Assembly (NCBI GenBank): GCA_031268065.1
Contig: JAIRXX010000182.1
Coordinates: forward strand, 1-15,212
Length of the DNA: 15,212 nucleotides
Origin: Propionibacteriaceae bacterium
GTDB lineage: Bacteria; Actinomycetota; Actinomycetes; Propionibacteriales; Propionibacteriaceae
Direction: 5' to 3'
Position numbers and translations under genes: made by a program. Of the stretch, positions 7,058 to 14,859 are shown in pieces. Position 1 is the first letter of the stretch. Each line of letters begins with the position of its first letter. Below the pieces are notes generated by a model, which made no database searches, was not told where the DNA came from, and saw nothing but the letters and a program-made list of their open reading frames with translations.

Positions 7058-7890
7058 CCGGCGAGCACCTCCGCAAAATCGAGACGGGTGATGTGCCAAC
7101 GGCCCAGATTGGCGACGTAGGCGTCTGTGCCGTAGAAGGTGAGGTTGGCCGGGTTCGACAAGATGCTGCCCTGCGGGTCTTCGTAAATGATCGACGCGCT
7201 GCCATCGTCTTCCAGGCGCAGGATCGCGCTCGGGTAGTAGCAAGCGACGTAGGCACGCCCGTCAGGACCGAATGTCACCCCGTCGGGCACGAAGCCACCC
7301 ACCGACCACGGACGGCTAACTGGACCGGCAGAGCCGTCTTCCAGGATCGGCACCCGTGCAATTGCCGCGCCGTTAGATTCGGCCACCAATAGGTGTGTGC
7401 CGTCTGGAGCATAGGCGATGCCGTTGGCGAAATTGAACGGCCCGGCGCTCCACAACTGGGCCGACCCGCCAGGCGGGAGCCGGTATACGCCCGGACCCCC
7501 GCCTTGCGAGTCAGTGAAATAGCCGACACCGTTGTCAGCGAAAACGATCGCATTGGGATAAGCCAACCGATGCCCGCCCACCTTGCCGTCAACGACAACC
7601 TCAGCAGGCGTACCCGCACCGACAGCTAGGCGGCGCACTTGCCTGCGTTTCGCGTCCAGCCAATAGAGGGTTCGCTCCGGGCCGAACGCCACCCCCAGGG
7701 TGAAGCCACCGGGATTGGCGTCCTTCAACTCAATAGTTCCGGCGTCGAGGTCCAGACGATAGATTTGCCCGGCCTCGCCGCCACACCACAGGCTGTGGTC
7801 CACCGGGTCGAAGGCCACGCACTCGGGATGGTCCAACACCGGATCGGTGTAAAAGCCGTCAAAGACTATTTCCGCCCGCATAGCGCTCAC
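7054..7890 (-). CDS. SMP-30/gluconolactonase-family protein
   Basis: A 278-residue six-bladed beta-propeller of normal length for the family, which usually opens sugar lactones to acids with one divalent metal. Expected ligand and substrate positions are visible: E23 (HPECVAF), N113 (YPNAIVF), N156 (FANGIAYAPDG) and D203 (VPDGVTFGPDG). The second site reads YPNA where many members have PND. No signal peptide is seen, so it is cytoplasmic. The GTG start at 7890 overlaps the TGA of the upstream permease (GTGA). An in-frame ATG at 7881, with GGTGAG a few bases before it, is an alternative that changes only three residues. Coupling to the transporter and to the NIF3 gene suggests that it acts on a product of the imported sugar. 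Lactonase activity is inferred; some family members have other hydrolytic roles. Confidence 0.85.
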   Translation of the reverse strand: MSAMRAEIVFDGFYTDPVLDHPECVAFDPVDHSLWCGGEAGQIYRLDLDAGTIELKDANPGGFTLGVAFGPERTLYWLDAKRRQVRRLAVGAGTPAEVVVDGKVGGHRLAYPNAIVFADNGVGYFTDSQGGGPGVYRLPPGGSAQLWSAGPFNFANGIAYAPDGTHLLVAESNGAAIARVPILEDGSAGPVSRPWSVGGFVPDGVTFGPDGRAYVACYYPSAILRLEDDGSASIIYEDPQGSILSNPANLTFYGTDAYVANLGRWHITRLDFAEVLAG

Positions 7891-8705
7891 CGCCCGGACA
7901 TGCCCATCAAGCCAGCCAACAGCCAGCGTCGGGCGAACAAATACATCAGCAACAACGGAGTCGCCGACAGTATTACCGCCGCGAACAGGGCAGTGTAGTC
8001 AACGTCGTAGGCGCCGATGAAGTTGTAGAGGCCAACAGTCATTACGGTCGTCCCTGGGCTGTGGGTGAAGATCAGCGGGAAGAGGAAGGAATTCCACGCT
8101 CCGAGGAAGTGGAAGATCGACACGGTGGCGATGGGCGACTTGGACAGCGGCAGCGCCAACCGGAAGAACCGCTGAGTCACGGAGGCCCCGTCCACGATCA
8201 TCGCGTCGTACAACTCGTTGACGATGCTGCGCATTCCAGAACTCACGATCAGCACGGTCATCGGGACGCCGAAAGCCGCCTGGGGCAACACGATGGCCCA
8301 TATGCTGTCGTAGAGGCCCAACGACCTGATGATCCAGAACAGCGGGATGAGGACGGTCTGGGAGGGGATCGCCAGCCCGAGCAGGATGACCCGGAAGATT
8401 CGCCTGGTCCCGTTGCTCCTGCCGCGCACAACCGCATAGGTGGCCGGGAGGGCCAGCAACAGGTTCAGCCCCACCGTCAACAGGGCGATGACCAGCGTGT
8501 TCAGCATGTATCCGGGGAACTTGCCGGTGAGGATGGTCTGGTAATTGTCCAAGGTGAGGACTGCGGGCCAGGACAGCGGCCCGCCTTGGCGGAAACTCTG
8601 CGGGGTGGCAAAGGAGCCGATGGTGACGACGTAAACCGGGATGATCATAAAGAGCAGCCAGATGGGAGTCAGCGCTCCCGCCAGCACGTTGGGCCGTTGC
8701 TTCAT
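7887..8705 (-). CDS. Sugar ABC transporter permease, MalG-like
   Basis: A 272-residue inner-membrane protein of the CUT1 (MalG) type with about six membrane segments. The first is at residues 8-30, and others lie near 68-95, 104-125, 135-158, 192-212 and 236-258. The ATPase-docking EAA loop is at about 164-192 (NELYDAMIVDGASVTQRFF). I start at ATG 8705 rather than the GTG one codon earlier, because GGAGG stands 7 bases before the ATG and the ATG overlaps the previous TGA by one base (TGATG). It pairs with the MalF-like permease just upstream and the binding protein before that to form one importer. The ATPase subunit is missing from the window. Confidence 0.93.
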   Translation of the reverse strand: MKQRPNVLAGALTPIWLLFMIIPVYVVTIGSFATPQSFRQGGPLSWPAVLTLDNYQTILTGKFPGYMLNTLVIALLTVGLNLLLALPATYAVVRGRSNGTRRIFRVILLGLAIPSQTVLIPLFWIIRSLGLYDSIWAIVLPQAAFGVPMTVLIVSSGMRSIVNELYDAMIVDGASVTQRFFRLALPLSKSPIATVSIFHFLGAWNSFLFPLIFTHSPGTTVMTVGLYNFIGAYDVDYTALFAAVILSATPLLLMYLFARRWLLAGLMGMSGR

Positions 8706-9643
8706 CACATGCCCTCCAAATCTGATTCCATCTTGTCGAAGCCGGAGTACTTGGCGAACAGCACCGCTATGCCACCGGCGGCCAGGATGAGCAGCACCGC
8801 GATCACCGAACCGGTGCCCAGATGGTAGTCCCGGAAAGCCGTGTAGTACATCAACAGCGGCGTGGTCAGGGTCTTGCGGGCGGGACCGCCCTCGGTCACG
8901 ATCATGATCGTCTCGAAGCCGGTCAGGCCGCCGACGACCATGAAGATCACCGCCATCACTATTGTGGCTTTCAGCTGCGGCAGGGTGATGGAGAAGAACC
9001 GCCGGAACCGGCCAGCGCCATCAATCGCGGCGGCGTCGTAGAGCATCTGCGGAATGCCTTTCGCCGCGCCTTGGAAGATCAGCCCGAAAAAGGGCGCGGA
9101 ACCCCACGCGCCGATTGCCAGCAGCACCATGATGGCCCCCTCCATGCTGCCCAGCACATTGCCGTTGCCGCCGAAGATCGCCGAGAATTGGCCTGGGATG
9201 CCGAAATTCGCATCCATGATCTGCCGCCAGACGATGCTGATGGCCACTCCGGAGAGCACCATCGGCAGGAAGAATATCGTGCAAAACACAGCCCGGTTTC
9301 GTTGCGGGCCAGCGGCCCAGACGCCCATCAGCAGTCCGATGGGAAGTTGGACAAGTATCGAACAGACCAGCAGGATCAGCATGATCTGCACCGAGCCGCC
9401 CAAGAAGGCGATATTCGGCAGGTTGGCCCAATTGGCCAGCCCGACGAACTTGGGCGGACGCACGCCATCCCAGTCCATGAATGAGATGACCACCACGACC
9501 AGGATGGGGATCAGGGCGAAGAGCGCGTAGACGACTACGGCTGGGAGCGCCCACATCACGCTCGGGCCGAGCGCAGCCTGACGGCTGCGCCCGGCTCGGG
9601 CCTTCTTGCGAGCGCTGGTGAGAGCTGCCACCAGATTGCTCAT
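8705..9643 (-). CDS. Sugar ABC transporter permease, MalF-like
   Basis: A 312-residue permease of the CUT1 (MalF) type. A basic N-terminal tail (residues 11-21) precedes the first membrane segment at about 31-55. Further segments lie near 84-110, 117-138, 169-192, 226-248 and 277-297. The EAA loop is at about 198-224 (LYDAAAIDGAGRFRRFF). ATG 9643 follows the stop of the binding-protein gene by 12 bases. The ribosome site is weak (AAGG 10 bases away), so it may depend on coupling with that gene. Its TGA overlaps the next permease by one base. Confidence 0.93.
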   Translation of the reverse strand: MSNLVAALTSARKKARAGRSRQAALGPSVMWALPAVVVYALFALIPILVVVVISFMDWDGVRPPKFVGLANWANLPNIAFLGGSVQIMLILLVCSILVQLPIGLLMGVWAAGPQRNRAVFCTIFFLPMVLSGVAISIVWRQIMDANFGIPGQFSAIFGGNGNVLGSMEGAIMVLLAIGAWGSAPFFGLIFQGAAKGIPQMLYDAAAIDGAGRFRRFFSITLPQLKATIVMAVIFMVVGGLTGFETIMIVTEGGPARKTLTTPLLMYYTAFRDYHLGTGSVIAVLLILAAGGIAVLFAKYSGFDKMESDLEGM

Positions 9644-9655
9644 TATCTCAAGGCC

Positions 9656-10969
9656 TTATGCGTTGGGATCCATAGTCAGGGCAGCGGCGACGAATTCCTC
9701 CGCCGTAATCTCCCCAAGCAGGACACGCTCCATCTCAGGCTCCACTGTCGAACCCAGCGAGGTCACGCCCACGTCCCAGGACTGGGTGAAGTAATTGGCC
9801 TCCCCGATTGTCTTCAGCAGGAATTCGGTGAATTCCGGAGTCTCCGACAAGTTGGCGAAGTCCACCGCATTCTTGTTGGTCGGGACTTGCCCGCCCGTGA
9901 TGGCATCCTTGACGAACTGATCGCTGGTCAGTTCCTTGGTGAACTCTTGGGCGAGCGACAGCTTCGCCTTATTGGTGATAATGACCGAACGAGTCGGGTT
10001 GCCGATGACGTTGGTCGGGTTGCCTGTGCCCCCGGTAACCTCTGGCATCTTGATGAAGCCGATGTTCTCCTTGACGTAATCCGGATCGGCGGTCAGCATC
10101 GAGGTGTAGCCCCAGCTGCCCATCAGGTAGAACGCGCCTTTGCCGGTGGTCATCAGCGGCTCCGAGCCGCCGGCGCCGTAGTCGACAGAGGCCCAGTTGT
10201 CAGCGAAGGCGCCATGCGCTTTGAGTTCCACGATCTTCTGGGTGGCCTCCAGCATGGCCGGATTCTCCCAGCAGCTCTTCCATTCGCCCTGCACGCAGCT
10301 TTCCCAGAGTTGCTCGCCGCCGATGCGGTCCACCAGCCACTCCCAAAGCATGAGCAGCACCCAGGCCTGGTTGCAGATCACAATCGGAATCTTGTCCGTC
10401 TTGGACAGCACGTCCACAGCGGCTAGCAGGTCGTCGTAGGTCTTCGGCGGCTGCAGCCCGTTCTCTTCAAGAATCTTCTTGTTGTAGAACAACATGATCG
10501 GCTCAGTGCCGCTAGACGGGATGCCGTAATTGACGCCATCGAGGGTAGTTAGCCGCTCTGCCCAAGGCCAGAAGCTGTCTGCCACTTCGGTGCTGGCCGG
10601 CTGGTAGATCGTCTTCGGATCAGAGGCTTGCTCCCAAAGATGGGCACCGCCGTGAGACACGAACATGTCCGGACCCTGGTCGGTGCCAAGCGTCATCCGC
10701 AGCTTCTCGTCAATCGTGTCGGAGGGAACCTCCTCGAATAAGACTGTGCCGCATTGCGATGTCTGGTTGAACCGCTCAATAGCATTTTTGATCGGCGTGG
10801 CCGAGACATCGCCTGGCCGCCACAGCACTAGTTCAAGGTTCGGGTCACAGGTATCCCCGGTGGCGTCGGTGCTGGGGGCGCTGCTCTCTTGCGGGGAGCA
10901 GGCGCTCAACATCATTGCCGCAGTCATCGCTAGCGCGATACCCGAGGCGATCATCTTTCTAGTCGTCAT
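9656..10969 (-). CDS. Sugar-binding lipoprotein of the ABC importer
   Basis: A 437-residue extracellular solute-binding protein (family 1). Residues 1-23 are a lipoprotein signal: TTRK, a hydrophobic stretch, then the lipobox LSAC with C24 as the lipidated cysteine. A Ser/Thr/Asp-rich tether follows. The mature part has the family signature near YGIPSSGTEPIMLFYNKKIL, the usual closed-hinge region in sugar-binding proteins. The ATG has GGAGG 10 bases before it. A 57-base gap separates it from the epimerase gene, the largest gap inside this operon, with no obvious hairpin. It would capture the sugar outside the membrane and deliver it to the two permeases. The ligand cannot be read from the sequence. 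Confidence 0.93.
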   Translation of the reverse strand: MTTRKMIASGIALAMTAAMMLSACSPQESSAPSTDATGDTCDPNLELVLWRPGDVSATPIKNAIERFNQTSQCGTVLFEEVPSDTIDEKLRMTLGTDQGPDMFVSHGGAHLWEQASDPKTIYQPASTEVADSFWPWAERLTTLDGVNYGIPSSGTEPIMLFYNKKILEENGLQPPKTYDDLLAAVDVLSKTDKIPIVICNQAWVLLMLWEWLVDRIGGEQLWESCVQGEWKSCWENPAMLEATQKIVELKAHGAFADNWASVDYGAGGSEPLMTTGKGAFYLMGSWGYTSMLTADPDYVKENIGFIKMPEVTGGTGNPTNVIGNPTRSVIITNKAKLSLAQEFTKELTSDQFVKDAITGGQVPTNKNAVDFANLSETPEFTEFLLKTIGEANYFTQSWDVGVTSLGSTVEPEMERVLLGEITAEEFVAAALTMDPNA

Positions 10970-11026
10970 GATAAATAGGCCTCCTTGCCTTTCTCGTTTA
11001 GTTGTGTCGTGATTTGGTTGGGTTGG

Positions 11027-11929
11027 TCAGTCTTGGTTGCGCCAGGAGTATTTCGGCACAAAGCCGAGTTTCCGCGCCGCTTTGGCGCCGGTGATGATCC
11101 CTTCAGTGCCGACTAAGCCTTCGGCTAATGGCACCAAGTCAGGCCATGCTCTCGCAACGACGTCTTTGGTGTCTTCGGTGTAAATGCTGTCGGTGATCAG
11201 GTAGAAAGCCTCGAACGGGTCGAGCCCCTCCGCCTCAATCGCAAGGACGGTGGCCTCAGCCACATCACGGGCATCGACATATTGATAGGTCGTGATGACT
11301 GGGCCGCCCTTGTGGTCTGGCGCGTCCTTGACCTTTTCCTGCCAGGAGTGCGTCTCTTTGAACGGCTTGTCGATACCCATCAGCCGGAAGGCGACCGCCT
11401 GCCCGCCATATGCCTTCGCCCAGGCATCAATGATCATCTCGCCCATGATCTTGGACAGCCCGTAGGAATCCTCAGGCTTCATGGGGTGATCCTCATCAAT
11501 GGGCAGGTACTCCACCTTGAATGGATCACCGCTGATGGGCAATAGGCCAAGCACATAGTAGGTGGACGCGAAAACGACTTTCTTGACGAGGCCGATCCGG
11601 GCGGCAGCCTCCATCAGATAGTAGGTGCCCATCACATTGGATTTCATCGTGGTGTCTTCGGGTCCGCGCTGATGCGAGGCGACTCCGATCTTCAGTTCAC
11701 TCGGCCCAGGGACAGCCCCGAAATGGCACAATATTTCGGCCTTTGAATAAGCCAAAGCGCGGTAGCAATCTGCCGACGAGGACAATTCACCCAAGATGAA
11801 AGGCACGGACTTGTCCAACGGCGGCGGAGCGACATCGAAGGCGAACGGCTCATAACCGGCCTCAATCAACCGGGGGATCACGACGCTAGCGAGACCGCCG
11901 CTGCCTCCGGTAACTAATACTCTGGTCAC
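11027..11929 (-). CDS. NAD(P)-dependent epimerase/dehydratase-type extended SDR
   Basis: A 300-residue extended short-chain dehydrogenase. The nucleotide-binding motif TGGSGGLA is at 7-14, with Ala at the third glycine position (TGxxGxxG becomes TGxxGxxA). The catalytic residues are S122/T123 (FASTYY), Y156 and K160 (YGLSK). The frame extends to ATG 11995, but that would add 22 residues overlapping the previous gene. GTG 11929 begins directly before RVLVTGG, with AGAGAGG about 10 bases ahead and 19 bases after the previous stop, so I prefer it. Relatives include UDP-sugar epimerases and uronate dehydrogenases. In an operon with an SMP-30 protein, a sugar or uronate dehydrogenase that forms a lactone is plausible but unproven. 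Confidence 0.85.
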   Translation of the reverse strand: MTRVLVTGGSGGLASVVIPRLIEAGYEPFAFDVAPPPLDKSVPFILGELSSSADCYRALAYSKAEILCHFGAVPGPSELKIGVASHQRGPEDTTMKSNVMGTYYLMEAAARIGLVKKVVFASTYYVLGLLPISGDPFKVEYLPIDEDHPMKPEDSYGLSKIMGEMIIDAWAKAYGGQAVAFRLMGIDKPFKETHSWQEKVKDAPDHKGGPVITTYQYVDARDVAEATVLAIEAEGLDPFEAFYLITDSIYTEDTKDVVARAWPDLVPLAEGLVGTEGIITGAKAARKLGFVPKYSWRNQD

Positions 11930-11948
11930 TGTGGTATTTCCTCTCTGC

Positions 11949-12899
11949 TCAGACTTGGGCGCGATGTTCGGCAACGTAGTTATTAAGGTATTCAACGCCG
12001 TGGTCGAGAATCTGATGCCGCATTTCCCCCGGAGGCAGCTCGGCCTCAGGGATGCTTCCCTCCGGCTCCCAACCTGGCTCCACGATCAAATGGAGGCCAA
12101 CGGCCGCAGGACTGCGCTCGGCTAGCAGCCGCAACGCCCTCGGGATATCCACATGGCCTTCGCCCAAACGACAGCCGACCGGCAAAAACGGGATCGCCCA
12201 TTTCAGCGGGTGTTGGATCATCCGCATGTCCTTGATGTGTGTGGTGAAAGCCCACTCTGCCAGCGCCTCCACATCGTCGTTGGCGTCGTAGCCCACGGAA
12301 AATCCGTTGGCGGTGTCGAGCGCCGCACCTATCCACGGCGAATCGATCTCGGCAAACATCTCGGCCCATTCGTAGCCGAAGAAGTCGCAGTGATTCTCAA
12401 TCGCAATTCGGACCCCGGCTTCTTCAGCCAGCGGCGCAGCGCTTTTCAGGCAGCCCACCAAGTGAGCCTTGCGCCGGTCGGCCTCGACTTTCCGGTTTGC
12501 ACCGTTCCCAGCCCATCGTGAATAGGCCACCCGTAGCCTGCCGTACGCCCCGCGCACGACCTTTACGCCCATTTCCTTGGCCTTCTCCAGTTCGGCGCGG
12601 ACTGCCGCAACGTTGGAAGCTGGATCTTCCCCAAGTTCCGGGAACAGCCCCATCACGGGCCCCTCAAGCGAGATACCCAGTTCGTCGGCGCGAGCCTTAA
12701 ATGCCGCCCTGTCTTCAGCGGTCTTGGGGAACGGGTACATCGGGTATACGCTGCCACCCATATCCGCAGTGTGATTCAGCCGCCACAGCATTCCGTCCGC
12801 TTCCGGAACTCCTGGCGGAAGCGGGTAGAAGCCTCCAGCGAAGCCGACTTTCATGGTTGCGATTCGTCTACTGATCTCTAGTTCGGTGAACTCTGCCAT
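11949..12899 (-). CDS. TIM-barrel sugar isomerase/epimerase-type protein (xylose isomerase-like), first gene of the operon
   Basis: A 316-residue TIM-barrel protein of the AP endonuclease 2 / xylose isomerase-like family, which includes sugar isomerases, epimerases and dehydratases. The likely divalent-metal ligands sit where the family has them: E168 (IAIENH), D195 (GAALDTANGF), H221 (THIKD) and E274 (HLIVEPGWEP). The family's GEGxxD loop is GEGHVD at 246-251. ATG 12899 starts the operon about 75 bases after the predicted promoter. A downstream ATG (residue 16, MKVGFAGG) lies nearer the first barrel strand and is an alternative start. It is distinct in sequence from the other TIM-barrel protein at 13797-14663, so the two probably catalyse different steps. 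Confidence 0.87.
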   Translation of the reverse strand: MAEFTELEISRRIATMKVGFAGGFYPLPPGVPEADGMLWRLNHTADMGGSVYPMYPFPKTAEDRAAFKARADELGISLEGPVMGLFPELGEDPASNVAAVRAELEKAKEMGVKVVRGAYGRLRVAYSRWAGNGANRKVEADRRKAHLVGCLKSAAPLAEEAGVRIAIENHCDFFGYEWAEMFAEIDSPWIGAALDTANGFSVGYDANDDVEALAEWAFTTHIKDMRMIQHPLKWAIPFLPVGCRLGEGHVDIPRALRLLAERSPAAVGLHLIVEPGWEPEGSIPEAELPPGEMRHQILDHGVEYLNNYVAEHRAQV

Positions 12900-12981
12900 A
12901 AGACCTGCCCTTCATCATCGAAGCTCCGCTAAGTGCTCAGCCCTAGTACGCCTGAGTCACTAGCGAGCCGTATTATCGATC

Positions 12982-13011
12982 ATGTTAACGTTTTCATTGG
13001 CGGGCCGTCAA
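12982..13011 (-). promoter_or_regulatory. Promoter of the seven-gene sugar operon
   Basis: On the minus strand TTGACG (13011-13006) and TAACAT (12987-12982) lie 18 bases apart. Transcription would start near 12975, about 75 bases before ATG 12899. The LacI-type operator overlaps the spacer and -10, the position expected for repression. The same elements, with a 17-base spacer, precede the 14663 gene. Confidence 0.6.
12983..12996 (-). promoter_or_regulatory. LacI/GalR-type operator (cre-like), copy 1
   Basis: The minus strand reads TGAAAACGTTAACA, which fits every position of the Gram-positive cre consensus TGWAANCGNTNWCA (the general LacI/GalR/CcpA operator form with a central CG). It overlaps the -10 region of the operon promoter. 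The match suggests control by a LacI-family regulator sensing the sugar or a general catabolite signal. No such regulator is encoded here. Confidence 0.65.
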
Positions 13012-13030
13012 GAGGTCAGCAGCACCCAAG
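12983..13030. repeat. Duplicated promoter-operator block, copy 1
   Basis: About 47 bases here match 14730-14776. The first 18 bases are identical, followed by one inserted base and five single-base differences. The block contains the -35 box, spacer, operator and most of the -10 box. It lies directly after the stop of the SDR gene at 13045, leaving no visible terminator between the two operons. Confidence 0.8.
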
Positions 13031-13044
13031 AAAAGCGTCCTGAA

Positions 13045-13797
13045 TCAGACGATCATGCCGCCATCGACGTAGATGTGCTGGCCGGTGATGTAACTGCTCT
13101 CATCGGAGGCGAACATGACGATGATCGGAGCGACCTCTTCGGGCAGGCCAGTTCTGCCGAGTGGAACCTTTTGCCTGATTGCCTCCAGCTCCACCAGGTC
13201 AGTTTTCAAACGGGCGGTCATATCAGTCTCAATCACGCCAGGATGCACGCAGTTCACGCGGATGCCGTACTTTCCCAGTTCCGAGGCCATAACCGCAGTC
13301 AGGCCCTCGACACCCCGTTTGCTTGGCGCGTAGTGAGTTCGGCCCGGAAACGCCAAACCGGCCTGGATCGACCCCAAATTCACGATCGATCCGGTACGGC
13401 CTTCAGCGAGCAACCGACGCACGAAAACTTGCGAACACATCCAAGGGCCGCGAAGGTTGGTGTTGGTGACATTGCTCCACTGCTCATCGGTCAAGTCCAC
13501 AAAATCGATGATCGTCTCTATGCCAGCGTTGTTGACCAGCACATCTAAACCGCCCAGCCCGTCCCAGGCAGAGGTTACAAATGCCTCCACAGAATCACGG
13601 TCCGACACGTCACCCTGGACTACGACCGCCTTGCGGCCCGCCGCGGTGATCGCCGCAGCAGTCGCGGCGGCGCCTTCGGAGTCTCGCACATAATTCACCG
13701 CCACATCGGCACCTTCGCGGGCCGCTAGGATCGCAGTCGCCTGGCCAATCCCCCGGCTGGCACCGGTGACCAGAACTCTCTTACCCTCCAGTCTCAT
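13045..13797 (-). CDS. Classical SDR dehydrogenase (glucose 1-dehydrogenase / 3-oxoacyl reductase-like)
   Basis: A 250-residue classical short-chain dehydrogenase of typical length with all key motifs: TGASRGIG at 11-18, D63, NNAG at 89-92, N114, S143, and Y156/K160 of YAPSK. The C-terminal YITGQHIYVDGG is the usual family ending. The ATG overlaps the stop of the preceding IolE-like gene by one base (TAATG), with AAGGA 7 bases ahead. The two are therefore translated together. In this setting it most likely oxidises or reduces a sugar or polyol, perhaps a sugar C1-dehydrogenase feeding the lactonase. The sequence alone also fits a fatty-acid-type 3-oxoacyl reductase. Confidence 0.9.
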   Translation of the reverse strand: MRLEGKRVLVTGASRGIGQATAILAAREGADVAVNYVRDSEGAAATAAAITAAGRKAVVVQGDVSDRDSVEAFVTSAWDGLGGLDVLVNNAGIETIIDFVDLTDEQWSNVTNTNLRGPWMCSQVFVRRLLAEGRTGSIVNLGSIQAGLAFPGRTHYAPSKRGVEGLTAVMASELGKYGIRVNCVHPGVIETDMTARLKTDLVELEAIRQKVPLGRTGLPEEVAPIIVMFASDESSYITGQHIYVDGGMIV

Positions 13798-14663
13798 TAC
13801 GACATCCTTTCTATGATGGATTCGAGGTTTTTCTTGCTCGTGCGGGCAGCATCGATCGCCGGACGCTCAGAGTTGTCAGTGGCATCCAGTTCGACCATGA
13901 CCCAGCCGGGAAATGACGGGCCGATGGCGGCCAAGACTCCAGCAATGTCCACCACGCCTTCACCCACCGGGGTGTAGTCGAGATATCCAGTGCGATCCTT
14001 GCCGCCGCCTACCCAATCGACCGTGCTCACTCCACCGATGTAGTCCTTCAGGTGCAAATGGCGGACCAAATCGCGGTAGGTTCTAACAACCTCGACAGGA
14101 TCACCACCGCCCTTGGCAATCTGGCCGGTGTCGGGAGCCATGCACACGACCGCAGGGTCAATGCGGTCCATCACCTGGGCGATGGCCTCGCGCGTTTCGA
14201 CCGGAGTCAGCGTATGCGGGTGAAAACAGGTGTACACCCCAAACTCCGCGGTCAGCCGACCGATCTGGTTGAGTGCCTGGGCGATAGTCGCATAGTCGTC
14301 GGAATCATATTCGACGCGGGTGCGCTGGTCTGGGCCAACCACGGCCACGCTGCCACCGAGAGCTTTGACTTGACCCGCCCAACGACGCATAGACGCTAGG
14401 TCGGCATCGCGTTTTCCGGGATCAACCAGCGACACCGAGCAGTACGATGCGGCGTACTCCAACCCGGCGGCGGCCAAGTCCTCACCCACAGCATCCACTC
14501 CACCCGGATACACGTCTAGAACGAATCCGAACAGCTCCACCCCACCGTATCCACATGCGGCAATATCTGAGATAGCCTGCTTCGCCCCGGCCGGAGTGAA
14601 CGGCCAAGTGATGCCCGTGTGTCCGAATGAACCAGCCGACACCCATGCTCTTTTTTCCGTCAT
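13797..14663 (-). CDS. IolE-like TIM-barrel sugar isomerase/dehydratase-type protein
   Basis: A 288-residue xylose isomerase-like TIM barrel. It resembles IolE (2-keto-myo-inositol dehydratase) in order and spacing of motifs: a GHTGITWPF start, CFHPHT (H148, H150), APDTGQIAKGGGDP (D178), VRHLHLKD (H204), PVGEGVVDI and VMVELD (E258). These residues form the usual metal site. The start has AAAGGAGG 8 bases before ATG 14663, an excellent ribosome site. It is the first gene of the two-gene operon, about 60 bases after the predicted start of transcription. The inositol link is a family resemblance only; no other inositol gene (iolB, iolC, iolD) is visible, so the true substrate is open. Confidence 0.87.
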   Translation of the reverse strand: MTEKRAWVSAGSFGHTGITWPFTPAGAKQAISDIAACGYGGVELFGFVLDVYPGGVDAVGEDLAAAGLEYAASYCSVSLVDPGKRDADLASMRRWAGQVKALGGSVAVVGPDQRTRVEYDSDDYATIAQALNQIGRLTAEFGVYTCFHPHTLTPVETREAIAQVMDRIDPAVVCMAPDTGQIAKGGGDPVEVVRTYRDLVRHLHLKDYIGGVSTVDWVGGGKDRTGYLDYTPVGEGVVDIAGVLAAIGPSFPGWVMVELDATDNSERPAIDAARTSKKNLESIIERMS

Positions 14664-14728
14664 CTGGTGCGCCTCCTTTCGTCCTCAACGATCCGCCACA
14701 ACCGGTCGAAGACCACCGGATGATCCGA

Positions 14729-14757
14729 ATGTTAACGTTTTCATTGGTGGCCGTCAA
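14729..14757 (-). promoter_or_regulatory. Promoter of the IolE-like/SDR operon
   Basis: On the minus strand TTGACG (14757-14752) and TAACAT (14734-14729) lie 17 bases apart, the standard spacing. The LacI-type operator overlaps the -10. Transcription would begin near 14722, with the start codon at 14663. Confidence 0.6.
14730..14743 (-). promoter_or_regulatory. LacI/GalR-type operator (cre-like), copy 2
   Basis: The minus strand again reads TGAAAACGTTAACA, identical to copy 1 at 12983-12996. It overlaps the -10 box of the promoter for the IolE-like/SDR operon. The same site before two neighbouring operons argues that one regulator controls both. Confidence 0.65.
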
Positions 14758-14776
14758 GAGGCCGGCAGCACTCAGG
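14730..14776. repeat. Duplicated promoter-operator block, copy 2
   Basis: This is the partner of 12983-13030. The block ends 83 bases before the stop of the aldo/keto reductase gene. Confidence 0.8.
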
Positions 14777-14859
14777 CAACATGCCCGCGAAGTGGGTACA
14801 CCTACCTCATTTGGTTTAACCCGCGAACTCTGGAAGAGACGGCAAGCAACCCAGGATGG

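Noticed and set aside
7058..7243. N-terminal extension of the NIF3-family frame
   Set aside because: The extra 62 residues are Arg/Pro/His-rich and lie over the SMP-30 gene in another frame. The coupled ATG at 7057 with its ribosome site is the better start.
8061..8828. Plus-strand open frame of 255 codons opposite the permeases
   Set aside because: The product is His/Gln/Asp-rich and is the mirror of a permease gene with clear membrane segments and EAA loop.
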